Notes: generated by a model not told the origin, from the sequence alone. Counted from the stretch's first letter, positions 49,701-63,382 are shown. The stretch: 64,000 bases of DNA from Ooceraea biroi (GCF_003672135.1 NC_039515.1:2356001-2420000); one strand, 5' to 3'. Translations and numbers: made by a program.

Positions 49701-51106
49701 GCGCAGACCATTGCGCAGTGGCGGCAACTGAAGTATCAAGATCTCTCGGAATATGAAAACTTCCGGCAACTGTTAGCTGCACCTGTCGATGACGCAGCTG
49801 AGATATTAGGCGGCAGATTCCCTGCGCCTCGGTACATCGATACGGAACAAGGTGGCTCTCAAGCTAGATTCTTGCTAAGTAAAGTCAACCCAAGCCAGAC
49901 TCACAATAATATGTATGCTTATGGTGCGGTAAGTAAATATATACATATATAATATTCTTTTTTTATGTAAAAAAATAGTTTTTAGATAAAACAGATTATA
50001 TCGAATTTTTATGATAAAGTAGATTTTCAATGTTTAACTTGAGGCTCTTAGTAATCAGAACATTCGAAAAAATTGTTGCAAATCTAATAAAAATTAATAA
50101 TTATTTTTATCTAATTAAAATTACAAAGAACTAGGTACCCATTAAATTTTTAATTAATAAACAATTTGATTCTAAATTGACCAAAAAGTTCATAACTATA
50201 AAAGAATGGAATAATCTATAATCTTTCTCACACATATTGTCAGTGTTCTTATAAGAGTTACATACATCTGTAACTAATATTTTTTTATGTCACCGTGATC
50301 CTGTGAACTAGGGGATGCCGATACCTAATGGGGTGTGTTACATTATTATTTATTTTTTTCTTCCATCTGCATAGTAGCTTTGGTGATGGGATTATTATAG
50401 AACGTAATTTAGGATCAAGAATTAGTGTCACACTGCAAGTGCTCCAGTTTTTTAATTTCATCTGAGGGATCGGGACTTACTAATTATTAGAAATTATTTG
50501 TTACAGTTATAATACTATTTTATACACAATAATAATGTCATAATAATTTTCCATATTTATTAGAGGTGATGGTACTATATATGTATGTGTAATAATGATG
50601 TGATTAATCCCTGCAAATTGTTTTAATTAAAATGTGCAGCATATTCCAGATTTATTGAAAAGTTGGTTTATAAAATTTATTAAAATTTTCGAAAAATTAA
50701 ATTCGTCATGAAATTTGAAACTTTCAAATATCTTTTTAGTAAATCTGCGAAATTCTCTTTTTTACTAACTAATGTTTATCTGAACAAGTTTTAAATCGAA
50801 ATGGTCTATTATAATATCATAATTTTCCTTTTGTTAAGTAGGAATGTTCAAGTGTAATTATTAAATATAGTTTTCTTCTAACAAGGAAAGCTGTAGTATC
50901 AAAAAATACTAATGTTTCGTGCACAAGAATTGGAAATATTAAAAAAGCATAATTCATATTTTCATATAATTAAGCCCAATACATATTGACCCTTTTGTTT
51001 CATCTGTTTTATTTAGGAAAGTGGAGCACCTGTTCTGACGGATGATGTCAGTTTACAAGTATTCATGGAACATTTGAAGAAATTAGCTGTATCATCTACA
51101 GCTTAG
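46755..51106 (+). CDS. Sec23: Protein transport protein Sec23, COPII inner-coat subunit
   Basis: Sec23 pairs with Sec24, binds Sar1-GTP on ER exit sites and stimulates its GTP hydrolysis. Exons: 46755-47033, 47164-47250, 47434-47680, 47775-48024, 48112-48762, 48839-48992, 49130-49281, 49426-49600, 49707-49928 and 51017-51106. All phases agree and give 768 residues, against 765 for human SEC23A. The N-terminus MTTYEDFIQQNEDRDGVRF fixes the start; the acceptor at 46748 lies in the 5' UTR. The zinc finger has Cys61, Cys66, Cys85 and Cys88. Then come the trunk domain (VVDTCLDDEELGALKDS, LITFGRMVQVHELGC), the beta-sandwich, the helical domain (ASFDQEAA-like GFDQEAAAVLMSRLAVFKAE) and the gelsolin-like domain. 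GGSQARFLLSKVNPSQTHNN holds the arginine (about 719) that corresponds to the Sar1 GAP arginine finger. A Pro/Gly/Asn-rich insert follows TKDIQPKQIQDMLG. All hallmark residues seen are intact, so the gene appears functional. Confidence 0.97.
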
Positions 51107-51142
51107 ATTTTTATATATATATATTACCTACAATTGAAAATT

Positions 51143-51148
51143 AATAAA
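51143..51148 (+). terminator. Sec23 poly(A) signal AATAAA
   Basis: A canonical AATAAA lies 37 bp after the Sec23 stop, giving a short 3' UTR. Confidence 0.6.
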
Positions 51149-54100
51149 TATATATTAATATTATAAGATTTCTAAGAATATGTTATAGTAAATGTATTCG
51201 TTTATCATATATGAACAATTTATATCTAGAAACAAGGAATTGGGAGGAAAGGAACATACGATTATTACTGATTATATACTTTCACACTCTAACGCTACGG
51301 ATCCATTAAATTCAATTGTAAATGCGATGTGGATATCGAATGTACAGGAATGAAAATTTTTTTAACTATTAAATTAATGGTTTATACTTGCGCGACACAA
51401 AACGTAGCGAGCGTGTATTTAACAACCTTACGTAAAAAGCAGACGCTGACTGCGTCAAATGCTTTTCTTTTCTCTACCTCTATTTCTGTCTATTTTTTTC
51501 TGCGCCGCCTCTCGGACTGCCTTTTTTTCTACTCGTCGGACTTAATAATCCGTTCCGCGAAACGGCAAGTTTCTAAGTAAATTACAAGTCCCGGTTCTGT
51601 CCACCTCTTTCACTCGTGTTTGCCTGATATATCCTGCACAGATGGCTCGATTGCATTCGCAGCGAGTGCCGCGCGGATGGGGCAAGCTCCTCAACAAAGG
51701 ATCCCCATCCCATCAAGCTATTTTAATCGGCAGCTCCAATCAATTTATTCTGCAAACGGTAGTCGCGTCCCTTTCACGATGAAGAGTCTGATCGTGCACG
51801 ATAGAACCGTCAAAACATTTAAATCTTTGCAAATTATTCGGAATGTCGAGATCGAGATGGATGAAGGATGAACGAAAAATAAATCGATTGAGGGAGAGTC
51901 GCGCGAACGAATAAAATTGAACAATTTATTATTTATTTATTTTTTCTTTATTTGTAAAAATAGTTTTACGACTAAAGAAATTGTTTAATTAGATGACATT
52001 TCAATTAGATAAAAATAGAAAACATATCGTGTATTACATGTGCCACAATGTTTTAGATTGGAGATGTAAAGCTGAGAATCGGATGGATGCTTTAGTCGTG
52101 CGCGACGAGGAGGATACCGCGTCTCGCGACTGACGAATGCGTGAGGCGAAGCGAACTTGGTCAGAGCCGTATAGCCCGCGGTTTTTCCCCATTTGCACGT
52201 TCGCGCGTCACGTGCCATTTTTCACCATCGCCGACGCGGCCGGCCGGCCGGCGCGTGTGGCACTCGCATGCAATTAGGGAGAGTATTTATAGAGCGATAT
52301 TACGATTAGGTACATGGAATTTCTCAGAACCTGCTAATGGCACGGGAACCGCAACGATCGCGCGACATAAATCTATACGCTCGGCTCGGCCAGACGGAGT
52401 GAAAGGCTTGAGAGGAGGATATTGTTCGGGGGCCCACGGTTTCGCCGATAATCGCGGTGCCCGCCGCGAACCGGGCTCGTGCAGGAGCCCACAGCTGTCC
52501 TGTCCCGGCATGCAGCAGGCGCGTCGTTGCAAAATGCACGAGAGAGAGCCATTAATAGGCCGTTTTAAAAAAATTCTCAGAAACGCGCGCGCGAGCGGAC
52601 CCCGGTTCCTCGAGGAGGAGCGATCAAGCGAAGGGACCGAAATTTTTTTCGGCTATCTAGTCGACGGGGTTTGAGGGGTGGGGGCGAAACGAACGCTCGA
52701 GTGATTCAGTATCGCTCGGCAGGTTCGGATCACGATTTCATCTAATATAATTTTTTTATTTCCTCACGAGACTCTTGTAATATTCTGTGATAGAATGAAA
52801 GGTATTATAGATGAGATATAGCTTCGATATCGATCGCTCGTTTTTTGTAACACGCGTCACGCTCGTCAAGCAAGCACCACCGATTCGCCGTAAAGGATAA
52901 TGCAATCTTGGGAATTCGACGTGGCCGTTGGTATATATATTGGTTACAAGCGTATCCTTTATCGCCCTCCTCCTCCTTCTCCTCCTCGGTCTTACATTTT
53001 CATCCTTCAAGATACGAGGCGCATCCGGGTCGTCGCGCGCGAGCAGACGAGCATGGGCGGATTTCCTGGAAGTTTTTACGCCCTCCGGGACAATGGTAGG
53101 AGACCGGTTCCGTTATATTAGGAACACAATGCGTCCCATTGTGCCCTCCTGCATTCGAGTTGCGTGAAGGGGGGCTAATTTCGTGGAAGCTCGTCGAGCT
53201 TTGCGGAAATCGACCGTTCCGATGATTGCACGTTGACCCTCTTTATCTCTCTCTCTCGCGCTCGTGCTCCCGCGCGCTTCTCTATATACATGTCGCTTTT
53301 ATAATAACATCAGTCGTACCGACAAAAAAGAGGAGAGCGCAAGTATATCAGTAACGCGATTGCGGGAGGTGAAAAGGAGTTATGAGGGGCTGCGATAGCG
53401 TTCGGGGAGATACTTTGATACTCCCCTTTGTCCCCTTTGTTCGCCGACCTCAAATTAGTGTCTGACTTTTCTTCCTACTTCGTCGTAAGAGAATTCTCAA
53501 GCTTCAATCGCTCGTTACACAAGAGCCCTCTCATGTTATTCTTGACATTTTCCTTGAACTCCAACTTAATCTATAGTTGGAAGACGTCGCGGTGTACTTT
53601 CTGTGTACTCCTCGAGAGAGATCACCGTCGATTTTCCAGGAGCTCAGTTTCCAAGTTTGAAGAAAGCGTGCTCGATGCTTTTAACGCAACGAGGCGCCAG
53701 ATAAATCTCTCGCGAGGAGAGAGATCTGCCTTCCGAAGCAATATTTTCGGAGTAAATCGTACGTTTTATCGCGCACAGAGCGGAGGCAATCGCGGGCATG
53801 ACCCGACCCACGATTAAGGAGAACGTTCTCCCGCTGAAAACGTGACTCGACGGATCCTCCGACAATTAACTGTTTACCGCCGAAAATATACGCTTCTGTA
53901 TACACAATTGCCGTGCAAGTCTGCTTGCGTCTACGCGATAACGGTATCCGGATTGTGCTGTTTCACGCGACGTTTCTCGCGCATATGCGGCAAGATTCAT
54001 CAAGGGCATATATTCTCAATTATTTTTCTTAATCTTCCTTCAACACAGCTAGTTTCCAGAATTGCGTCAAATTCCCGTTTTATCTTTCATTATGCTTATG

Positions 54101-54690
54101 TAAATATATTTCTTTTTTTTATTGTATTTATTTTATTATTATTTTCTCGTTACTGTAAAAGTTCCCGCGAAACGTTCATCTTCTCTAATCATCAGACCGA
54201 GTACGAGGGATTCTTTTCTTAATAAAGAATGATTGCAATAACGATCTTCCACGATTATATACGTTCGTTTTCAAACGGCGCGTTCGCATTAACTTAATGG
54301 GCCATTTCAACGTGCATAAAATCGTGACGCGTGAAGGACTGTTAAGCCGCCGAGATGCAGCGTACGATTTCCTACAGTACGTCATGGGCAGGATAGAATT
54401 ATGCGTATGTTAATACACATTCGCGCGTACCGTTCGTAATCGTTACCAAAATATTTTCACGCCGGAATCGCTCGGGTACGTCGGTTTGTTTATACATTAT
54501 CTTCGCAACAGTGCGTTTTGCTGTTACACAGAAGTAAACGGTCCACTTTTTATCTTCCTGCAAGAGAAAAGCGTTTCATGAATGAATACATTTTGCCTCG
54601 CTCTTATCAATTGCATTTGTACTGTATAATCAGAAATTGCGAATGTTGTGCTTTCTATTTTTAGTATCTTGCGTACAATTATTGATAATT

Positions 54691-54696
<6 letters not shown>

Positions 54697-54729
<33 letters not shown>
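54697..54729. repeat. (AT)n microsatellite
   Basis: About sixteen uninterrupted AT dinucleotides. Confidence 0.9.
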
Positions 54730-54733
<4 letters not shown>

Positions 54734-57445
54734 GAGTTATTGAAGATTATTCAAGCAAGGAAGCAAAATTAATCTTCCGATTTCTATCGCCAGTTCTCTC
54801 GAAGAGAAAATTTTTACAAGTATGTGTACATAGCACTAAACATATTCGTACAGTCGTGTACGTATTTTGTACAGTTATTAATGATTGACGTACTGCTTCT
54901 TCCGCGGACTCTCACTGCCTTTCCTCGCGTGTTACGCGAGTTACACCCCGTATATATATATCCGGAATACACGCGCGCACGAATACGAAGTTTTCGTAAC
55001 GCGTGTCCGGAGAAGTGGGGACACGGCACAGGAGGCGGATAGGACACATTGTACTCGAGCGTTCGTGAGTCACGACCAGGTGTTCACGATCCTGCCGTGG
55101 CTTCATCCTCGGTGCACGTCATCATCATCGGGCAGGAACGCTCGAGTCGAGTCGATCGAGGATACGAGACGCTTGACCTCAAGGTGCGCGCATTCCGCTC
55201 TCGCGGGGAGAGAAAGAGAGAGAGACGGAAGACGTGATAGAAAAATCCTTCAAGAACGCGTAAAGATGCGTTCACACGTGCGAGCGAGCGAGCGTTGCGA
55301 TCGGTTGAATTTTGAATTCGCTCCGCGAGATAAATCGACGACGAGGTTGATTTCTTTGTTCACGCAACTCCGAGGAGAACGAATCCTCATCGATCCGAAC
55401 GCTTCTCTCGATCCCTCGCACAAGCTCTCGCACAAGGAACGTCGTCGGATGGCTGGCGAGCGAAAGGAGGAACGAGCGGACGGCGTCCGAAGGGTGGAAA
55501 GGAGACGGATGTAGACAGATGGCAGCCGAGATCCCGAACCGTGTATGCCGAACCGTGGGCACCTGGACTCGTAAACAAGAAAAAGAACACTCTAGAAGGA
55601 AGGAGGGATTTCGAGAAGACGAGTCGTCCGCTCGAGACGTACGCTCATCTTTCCCCAATCGAGATTCGTGGCGGCGGAGTACGTGCGGCTCACCGAGTCG
55701 CGGAGAAATTAATCGGTTACCCATCGCGAGGTTCCCTAACCGTCGATTTCGAAAACGAGATATAGATATTCTGAACTGCATTCGCAAATTTGACATTTGA
55801 AACATGTGAAATATGAAACATTAATTAAATTTTATATCAATTAATTGTATAAATACAAGGTTAAAAAGAGAAGTATATTTATATTAAAATTCTAATAAAA
55901 TAATCGAGGAAAAGATAAAAATTTGAATATTTTTTGTTTTATATAACAAATTAAGTAATCTTAATTGTTTTCAGATTATTTAGCACGATGCTTCGAAATT
56001 TTATTGCGTTCAAGATTCCGTTGTCCCGACTTGGAATGAAGCGATTCGAATTTTTGAATCGACAGTCACGATGCACAAAAATATCTAGATGTGACTCGCG
56101 CGGGGAAGAAGCTCGGCGGCGCGATCGAATCGCGGCAAGGTTCAGGCGTATATGACGCGCAGTGTACTTCACAGGTATCACGCGCACGCGACGATTCGGA
56201 TTCTTATGGGTACCGATCACGAGGCGATCTATACTTAGAAACGAGCAGGAATAGCTTGCGGCTTAGATACGCGGAACAATCTACAACCCCGCGTTTCGTT
56301 TCGTTTCCTTTCCTTTCCCGCCGCCCACGCTCATCTTGAATTTTTTCACGCGTTGATCATCAGTAACGGCATGATGCTCCGATACGTTGCCTCAACCGTT
56401 AACCAGAACGGTTACGGATGCATCGTACGTTCATAAATTGAACACGATTGATCATGATTAAGATCGATTCGCGAACGTTGCTCGACTTCAATCAATAATT
56501 GTTTCTTCATTTTAATCATTTTTAATTTTAATTTAATTAAATTTTTTATTATACTTTTTTTTTCTTTATTTTCTCGCTATTATTTTTTTTCTGGTCGCCA
56601 AGAACTAGATCAAGAGAAAACGCCAAGTCCGAGCTACCAGTCTGAGCCTGAGCGACCCTTGGTTCTCCCGAAGACAAGTTCGCACGCGAGTATAAGAGAA
56701 TCGCACGTCGATTTCGCCGGGTCGGGAGTGACATCACGTGCCTTTTAACGCGATCAACGAATTTCCGTTCTTAACGCGCCTCTCGCGTGTCACACGATTG
56801 TCAATTACCGAGCGAGCGTTCCCTGGAATACGGTTTCCTGTCCGACCAACACGTTCCGATCCTTATCGCTCACCCGGTTTCGTTAGGCGACGCTCGATTC
56901 CGGCTAACGCCGATTTAGGAGAACCGCCGTAGTCCCGGGACTTCGTTTCGAGATTTCGCCTCGAGGAAACGCGCATCGCGTGGACTTGCGCGTGACATCC
57001 TTTTACGATGAAATCTCCGTACGGTGATAGATGTGTATATAGCTTGTCGTACACCTGAGAGACACCTGAGTTATCTATAATTCAGCTATACACTCTGCAT
57101 TAGCTATTACATAGTACAGTACATGACGTCATCCTGCGCGATTTTTATTCTTTATTACACGTACCGTGCGACCGTGCATTGTCGTCATTTGTTAAAATTG
57201 CATCGAAGCACGGAGCAAAGGGTCGGTTAAAATAAAGCGTTTATTACTTCAATACCTGCATTCGACCTCGAGAAGTACACGTATAATATTCTAAGAATAA
57301 ATTGTAAAATATAATTTTACTTTATTTAATGTTGTACCGTTTCCTGGAAATTATCATCGTTAATTAAAGCCGCGTATTTATTCGAGCACTAACGAATCTC
57401 TCAAATCTGTCATAGTTGCATAACGACTTATATATAGAATAAAAT

Positions 57446-57462
57446 TCTCTCTCTCTCTCTCT
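57446..57462. repeat. (TC)n microsatellite
   Basis: A short run of TC dinucleotides upstream of the isolated exon candidate. Confidence 0.8.
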
Positions 57463-57531
57463 TATATGATTACATATTTTTCTCTGAAAATATTAAATTT
57501 ACTCGATAGACCTTCGATATTCCATTTGTAG

Positions 57532-57596
57532 ATTGCCAGCTGCCGCGCTCGGATATATCGTCATACTCCAGCGACACCACGAACCGAGAACTGAAG
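57532..57596 (+). CDS. Isolated 65-nt exon candidate of an unidentified gene
   Basis: A ttccatttgtag acceptor is followed by 65 nt that are open in one frame after two bases, coding CQLPRSDISSYSSDTTNRELK, then a gtacaa donor. GC-rich third positions contrast sharply with the AT-rich flanks, as in the proven exons of this window. The Ser/Asp/Thr-rich peptide looks like part of a cytosolic or linker region. No partner exon was found; it could belong to a gene extending either way. The donor is weak and the family unknown. Confidence 0.4.
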
Positions 57597-58311
57597 GTAC
57601 AAAAATCGTGCAAGCGTTCGTTGAAAGTTAAATAAAAAAAGTCAAAATATTTTAATACATCTTCAATAGTTTTTAAGTGAAAGCGACTGATGACGCATGA
57701 TTGCTACTTTATAAAGAGAGACATGATATATTGCGATAAATCGAAATCAGGATAAGAAAATTGATGGTTTCTTCAAGCCGATAATCCGAGAAAGCAGTTT
57801 TACTTATTTTTAGTTATTTATTTGATCTATCCTTTTTATTTCAACATGACGAGCACATGCGTTTCGCTCATGGCTCACGAGTGAAAAAAATCGTTGCATT
57901 TAGGAACGCAGTCGGAACACCTTTCGTGGAATTTTGCCACAGGTATACACGTATATATTGTATGGCTCTTCCCATGTTTCGTAATTTATGATTTGTCTAA
58001 GGCGAAATTCTCTGTATTTTTATCGTGGCTGTACTTTGTCGCAATCCGCTTTTTAACAGAACAAGATATATATGACCGTAGCGAGAAAAGGGGAAAAATG
58101 AAAGTCGAGAGAAAGCACGGAGGAGGTGCGACTACCGAGAACGTTGCGTTCCGCATCGAGGCTCTTTTCTTCGTGAAACGCCCAGTACAATGTGGGCACG
58201 CCCACACACATGGAACTACGATATTCCAGCGAAAGCAGCGAAAGAGAGCTCGATGACGCGACGCACACCGGATTCGTAAACTAGTTAGACGGAATCCACT
58301 TTTCCCCGAGG

Positions 58312-58320
58312 TATATAAAG
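58312..58320 (+). promoter_or_regulatory. Candidate TATA box (TATATAAAG)
   Basis: A strong TATA-like word at the upstream edge of a CpG island. The initiator-like TCAGT lies 350 bp away, so the two need not act together. Confidence 0.25.
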
Positions 58321-58462
58321 CTTTTCGTCTAAACCGCGTACGCGTATGTGTGACGCGCATGATTGTGTGCGCGCGGGCACGTACACGCGTACAACACGGC
58401 ACACACAGGTCCCCTCCCCTCCCGCGCCTAACCTATACCTTACTAACTGTGCATTGGCCTCG

Positions 58463-58478
58463 CCCCCCCCCCCCCCCC
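58463..58478. repeat. Poly-C tract
   Basis: Sixteen or so C residues with one interrupting G at the left; a probable slippage and sequencing hot spot. Confidence 0.85.
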
Positions 58479-58664
58479 GACCATTTCTCTCGCACACAGG
58501 CGCGCGGCCAATGGCGCGTGCGTTCGCCAGCTGCCCAATCGTGTTCACCCTTCTCCCGCAGTGTCGTCGTTCTCGTCGTCGGGAGTGCGCGCGTGTGTGC
58601 GAGCGAGCGCGTGCAGTGCGTCCGTAATTTTAGGTTCATTCAGCCACTGAACGTCCGTCTGCTG

Positions 58665-59191
58665 TCAGTCGCTCGTCGACGGGCGTGCGAGTGCGAGCTG
58701 TGACACTTGGGTTGTCGTCGAGTCCGTTGCGCGCTTTCCGAGCATAGTTAGGTTAAGTTTCTCGTTTCCCTTGCGCCGTGCGCGGATGATAGCGCGGCGG
58801 ATCTGCATTCGGACGCGCGATACGTATGCCAAATAATAACGCGCGATCTCAGGAGGACATCGCGTCGCGTCGCGCCTTTCGATATACTTTCGCTGGGCTG
58901 GTAGCGAAGTGCCACTCGACTGTTTTCGCGAGAGAGAGGAGTTGAGTGTAACCAGCTAGTGTGTTTTGCACCCCTCAAGTTTACCGTACCGAAGGAAGCA
59001 ACGATCCTCATTGGACGGAATACGCACCGTAACTCGTTGAAGAGGACACTTCGAGGAGAGCAATCGCGACGAAACGAGACACACTTCGGTATGTAAACGT
59101 ACAAGTGTTCTACAGCTGTCAAAAACACGTTCCCCTGTGCTCGTTGCTACTCGGTTATTGTTACTCGGATCCGAGAACAATGCGCGTATCA
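58665..59191 (+). promoter_or_regulatory. Putative TSS and 5' leader of a gene leaving the window
   Basis: TCAGT at 58665-58669 matches the arthropod initiator. The downstream leader-like, CpG-rich sequence has a good donor at 59089 (TTCG|GTATGT) and another at 59192 (ATCA|GTAAGT), with an acceptor-like ctacag just before 59116. An ATG in a good context (AACAATG, 59180) is followed by only three codons before the second donor, so the first coding piece could be MRVS. No downstream exon was found in the window, so this is inference. Confidence 0.28.
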
Positions 59192-62100
59192 GTAAGTTAT
59201 TCCGGAAAGCCTCGTGAGATAGCGGGCGATGGTAAATAAACACCTTAATTAACGTCAGATGTTGATTTGTTGGTTCTAGTCCGACACAAATAGTATATAC
59301 GGGTTCTACTGTTTGAGAAAAGATAGATTTCTGAAAAGCCTTTATTTTTTATCTTCCGTTCGCGGAAGAGTAATCTAGACTCACAACTAAATTCTCTCGA
59401 TAGCGAATACGTACCTTGTGGACAGCACAATGTGAAGTTACGCGAGAACCAGTTCGCGTACACTAGTAACTTTCTACTCACTCTATTGACACTTGTAATC
59501 AGGCCGACATATGGGATTTAAATACCGACCGTGACACACACGTCCGCAAAATTCGATCGAAACTATTTTTATTTTACAATTTTGAAAAATAGAGATACAA
59601 AGAGTAACAAAGGTATAAGGATTTTTATTTCGCTAGTAACGTAGCTCAGATAAACAATATTTTATTTACGCGATGTCAATGACGATAACATCTCGAACAC
59701 GAATTAATTAATCATTCGCAGTCGCCAAGTTAGCCGGAAAAATGTTGAAAGCTAGTAAGAGTCGAGTGAGATGAGAAAGGGAATTATTTTAATCGCCTTG
59801 AAGTCATTCGAATATTTCTATCTTCTTGGCTGGACAGCGAAGCTTAAAGCTTTAAGCTTCGCTGTCAACGTCCAATGTGCGTTATCGTCGAACCAATTTC
59901 GCGCTATCGTCAAATTGGCATTATGCAACGCTCGTTGGATACGTACGTACGTAGGCGCGCTTCTCCGAAGAAGCGTTCACCTGTCGGTGAAAATAGAGTG
60001 ACGTAGAGGCGGCGCGCGGCGCGGTGTAGGCGCGCGTCAAATTTTCAGAGCGTGTTCCGCGAAGCGGACGTCACACCGCGCCGCGCGGTGCCATCGTTGC
60101 CGTCTGCCGTGTGCCGCTCGTGTTGCCAAAAACGTTTTTCTGCGAGCTCCCGTATTGGAAAATACGGAGAACGGCATACGTCTCTCGTTCCCAGTGGCGT
60201 AGGTAGAATTCTCGCGCCATTACACGGCGATGCTTGCATTTTTAGTGACATTAACCGGTTCGGGGCGTACGCGATACTGCACACAGGATGGTCTATTATT
60301 GGAGACTTTGTTATTGCAGGCTCTGTATGTTTAAATCGAATCAGAACTGCGCGTTTAAATATTAAATATCGATTATACTTTCGGCAATGTCGTAAATTTA
60401 ATTGCTTCATTATTTTTTATTTAACTCGCTTAACTATATTTAGATGATATTCCGTAATAGTTTCCGTTATCTCTCTGTTTGCCTCGAAAGTTCCGCGTTT
60501 TGCTTCACGCAGGAAAGAGTATTTATCGATGACGCGAGGAGGTTTTTTGACGTCACAAAATTCGTGAAAAATCGCTCATTGTCAGTGGATCCATCATCGA
60601 GGTTAAGGTCGCGCGTTGTTGTTGAACACTCGGTATAAGGCCGCGAGCGAGCGAGGGGGAGAGAGAGAGACGGAGAGAAACCATTATCTCGATATTCATG
60701 ATAAGTGAAATCGTTTGCGCGTCACGGTGTGTGTGTGTTTGTGTGCGAGTGTGCGTGCATGCGTGCGATTAGACGCGATGCGTCGGCGGATTCTACGAAT
60801 CTGCGATCCCGTCCCGTCCCGTCCGTGTAGCGTTTATCTCGGAAAATCTGCATAATGCGGTTAAAAGACCGCTTCGCGGAACTCCTTGTTCACCGAGCGC
60901 GTCCCACGTCTTTCCGCCGTGTTGCTCTCGATAACGAGGCCGACCGCCTCGTACAACCCGGAGTCGCGAGCGTGTAATTACTGATAAAGGTTCACCGGTG
61001 AAATTAGCGTGCGCTCCACCGTAGAATCTCTCTCGGTCGACTCGCTCGCTGAGCTCTACTGGGTGATCCTCTGCTGCACGTGTTCTATTATATGTATAGT
61101 AGCTTCGTTATTTTTCAAGTAATTTTAACTTGCAATAATGTCTCGAGTTACGTCCCTCATATTTTCCGTTACACATATTATTAACTTTCGGAATCTTTCG
61201 ATTAGTGGCTCAGTCTTCGTGTTCGTCTTCGTGAAATTTGAAAGTCGCTGGCGCGCGCGTGTTTTTGCATTCAGCGAAATTTGAAGATTTTGGAATTCGA
61301 AGGCGGCGCAACGTTCGTCCGGGTAACGCACGAGTAGGTTTTTCCTTCGATACGACGTGCAGTGACGATTAATCGATACTCGTGATAATAACAATTGTGT
61401 TTTTATTCAAGTAAAAAGTTACTCTTCATTCACTCGATGAAACTCCATTTCTCATCTGTCACTCGGGGGACTGCGTCCCGACACCGTTGCCGGGACGTCA
61501 TCGTTTTTAATCGATCCTACGCAAGCAGATTTAAAAATATCGATGCCTGACGCTTTCGCCGAGTTAAAAGGAGCGGAAGAGTCGCTGGAGGCGAAAGGTG
61601 GCTCGTGGGAAGGGGACGGGGGGCCAGGTTTCTCGTAAAAGGTGAATGATAGAACGCCGCTCTTACCGCCGACGTGGTATATTCATCGGAATATTCTTAT
61701 CCGATCGATCGTGTGCAGTAACGAATTCCCGGAACGGGCGAACCGTAACCGGCGTAATTTCGGCACGGAATCCCAACTTCCAGCGCTATAAATATTCGTT
61801 GTCCGCGAAAAATTTCGCGGAGACTATTTTTGCGTGCGTGCAACAAAAACAACGTTCATTTGCCAAGCATGCGTTACACGTTGTTACATGTATCTTGTAA
61901 CAGGAACGATCTTCTATTCCCGGTATTGGACGGATACCTAGGGCCAAATTCTTCTAGGTAGTTCCTAGGTTCGTATTCTTTTCCCCTTCCCTTCCTTATC
62001 TTCCCCTTGATCTCCACCTTCTCGTTCACTCAGTGGTCGAAACTGTACACGAAACTTTCATGAAACTTTTGTTCCGCCCGTTTTGTTCTTACTTTGCTTG

Positions 62101-63360
62101 CTTCGGCAACTTCCACGAAGCAAGAACTTGCTGTTTTCACCTTTTTCTGAACGTGGTTTCAGCTGGTGGTGGAGGCTGCGACGAGCCGTTGAGAATCGTG
62201 GAAGCACGTTTCACGGCGCGGCGTGTCGTCGTTGGAGGTTCTCGGAAGAGATTTTAACGGTAAGGCGAATGCATTAATTGCGCGCCGCTTTGAGCCGGAC
62301 TCTTTGATTAACGGCCGGATATAAAAAAGGAACGTCGCGGGCGAGCAAGAGCCGTGAGCGCGCTTAACTCTTCTAGCCGCTCGGCTCATTTTCACGGAAC
62401 TTACCGCGGCCGGATCGATAAGGAACGAATTTTGCCAAGTTTCGCACCATGTGCACGAGCTACAAATCGTTTGTGACTATAATAATGTTCGAACGGTGTT
62501 CGTTTAACTTTTTGCTCCCCTCGTGCATTACTCGTGCAATCTGTAATCTACATTTGATCTCCCTGTTCCTGTTTAATATAATTACGTAACAGGACAATTA
62601 TCAAGTATCAAAGTCTCGAAGTCTATTCACATGAATTACTTGATACTGATAATATTCACGTTGAAAACGAAAAATAATTTTTTTATTATTAACAAAATTG
62701 TTGCGAGTTCTGCGATGGTCCGTGCAAGCAACGGTCTATAGAGAGAAACGCAACATAACTTCCAAACTATGTCCATAAAATGTGCTGCTTAAAAAAATGT
62801 TGTTTCAAAAATTAAAAAAAATTCAATCACCGTGCTGTCTCGAGAATTTCGAAAGTCAGACGTCAATCAGACCGAAATCCGCGTGCAAATCCTCGATTTT
62901 TTCACAATGACGAAATACCACTGCCAATGTCGCACGAGCACCTGCAATATCTTCCAGAGAGATGGTGGGCGTTATTTTTCATTTTTCTTTTCCCCTCGCT
63001 CGAACAACCGGACAACGCACCGGGATGCTGCGCTCCGGCATCCGGACTACCGTAAACCATTCTCGCACGTTTCTCGCGCTCTCGTCGTCGTTATTATTAT
63101 CCGTTCGAAATCGCAGACATCCCGGGAAAAAGTTCCCGTACTTGCTCACTCTCTCTTCCCTAGTGGTTAACTGCCCCCTGCCCTTCTCTTTCCTCCACTC
63201 TTTCTCCTGCCGTTCTCTCGTGCTCTCTCGTTTCGACCACCCTCTCTCGCTCCCTCTCGGAAAATGAAATGGCGCGAGATTCCCTGAAGTCCTCCACTTC
63301 CAGTCTCGGCTTCTCGAGGAAAAGAGGCCTCCTCTTTCTCCCTCCCGCCCTCCCCCCTCA

Positions 63361-63382
63361 CTCTCTCTCTCTCTCTCTCTCT
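63361..63382. repeat. (CT)n microsatellite
   Basis: A perfect run of CT dinucleotides in a long pyrimidine-rich stretch. Confidence 0.9.

Larger units (their letters stand above)
51149..57531. other. Noncoding region right of Sec23
   Basis: GC-rich islands (about 52080-52720, 52900-53280, 54900-55760) carry long overlapping open frames on both strands, including 177 and 209 codons. These lack splice context or recognisable domains. AT-rich DNA and an (AT)n array lie between. A short frame after a tcctgcacag acceptor-like site at 51642 (MARLHSQRVPRGWGK) is not convincing. Confidence 0.45.
57597..58665. other. Region between the exon candidate and the promoter
   Basis: AT-rich up to about 58080, then CpG-rich with TATATAAAG at 58312, CA/CG-rich words and the poly-C run. 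The open frames here overlap on both strands and are not supported. Confidence 0.4.

Noticed and set aside
51642..51758. ATG frame MARLHSQRVPRGWGK after an acceptor-like site
   Set aside because: It uses one of two overlapping frames, with no homologue recognised and no downstream partner.
52141..52674. 177-codon open frame on the + strand
   Set aside because: The opposite strand is also open, composition is Arg/Ser/Gly-heavy, and no motif or splice context supports it.
54885..55805. 209-codon + and 177-codon - overlapping frames
   Set aside because: Mutually overlapping low-specificity frames in a GC-rich region; no domain recognised.
62162..62260. Possible exon between TTTCAG and GTAAGG
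   Set aside because: The only frame open to the donor gives a Trp/Arg-rich peptide, and the more protein-like frame stops before the donor.
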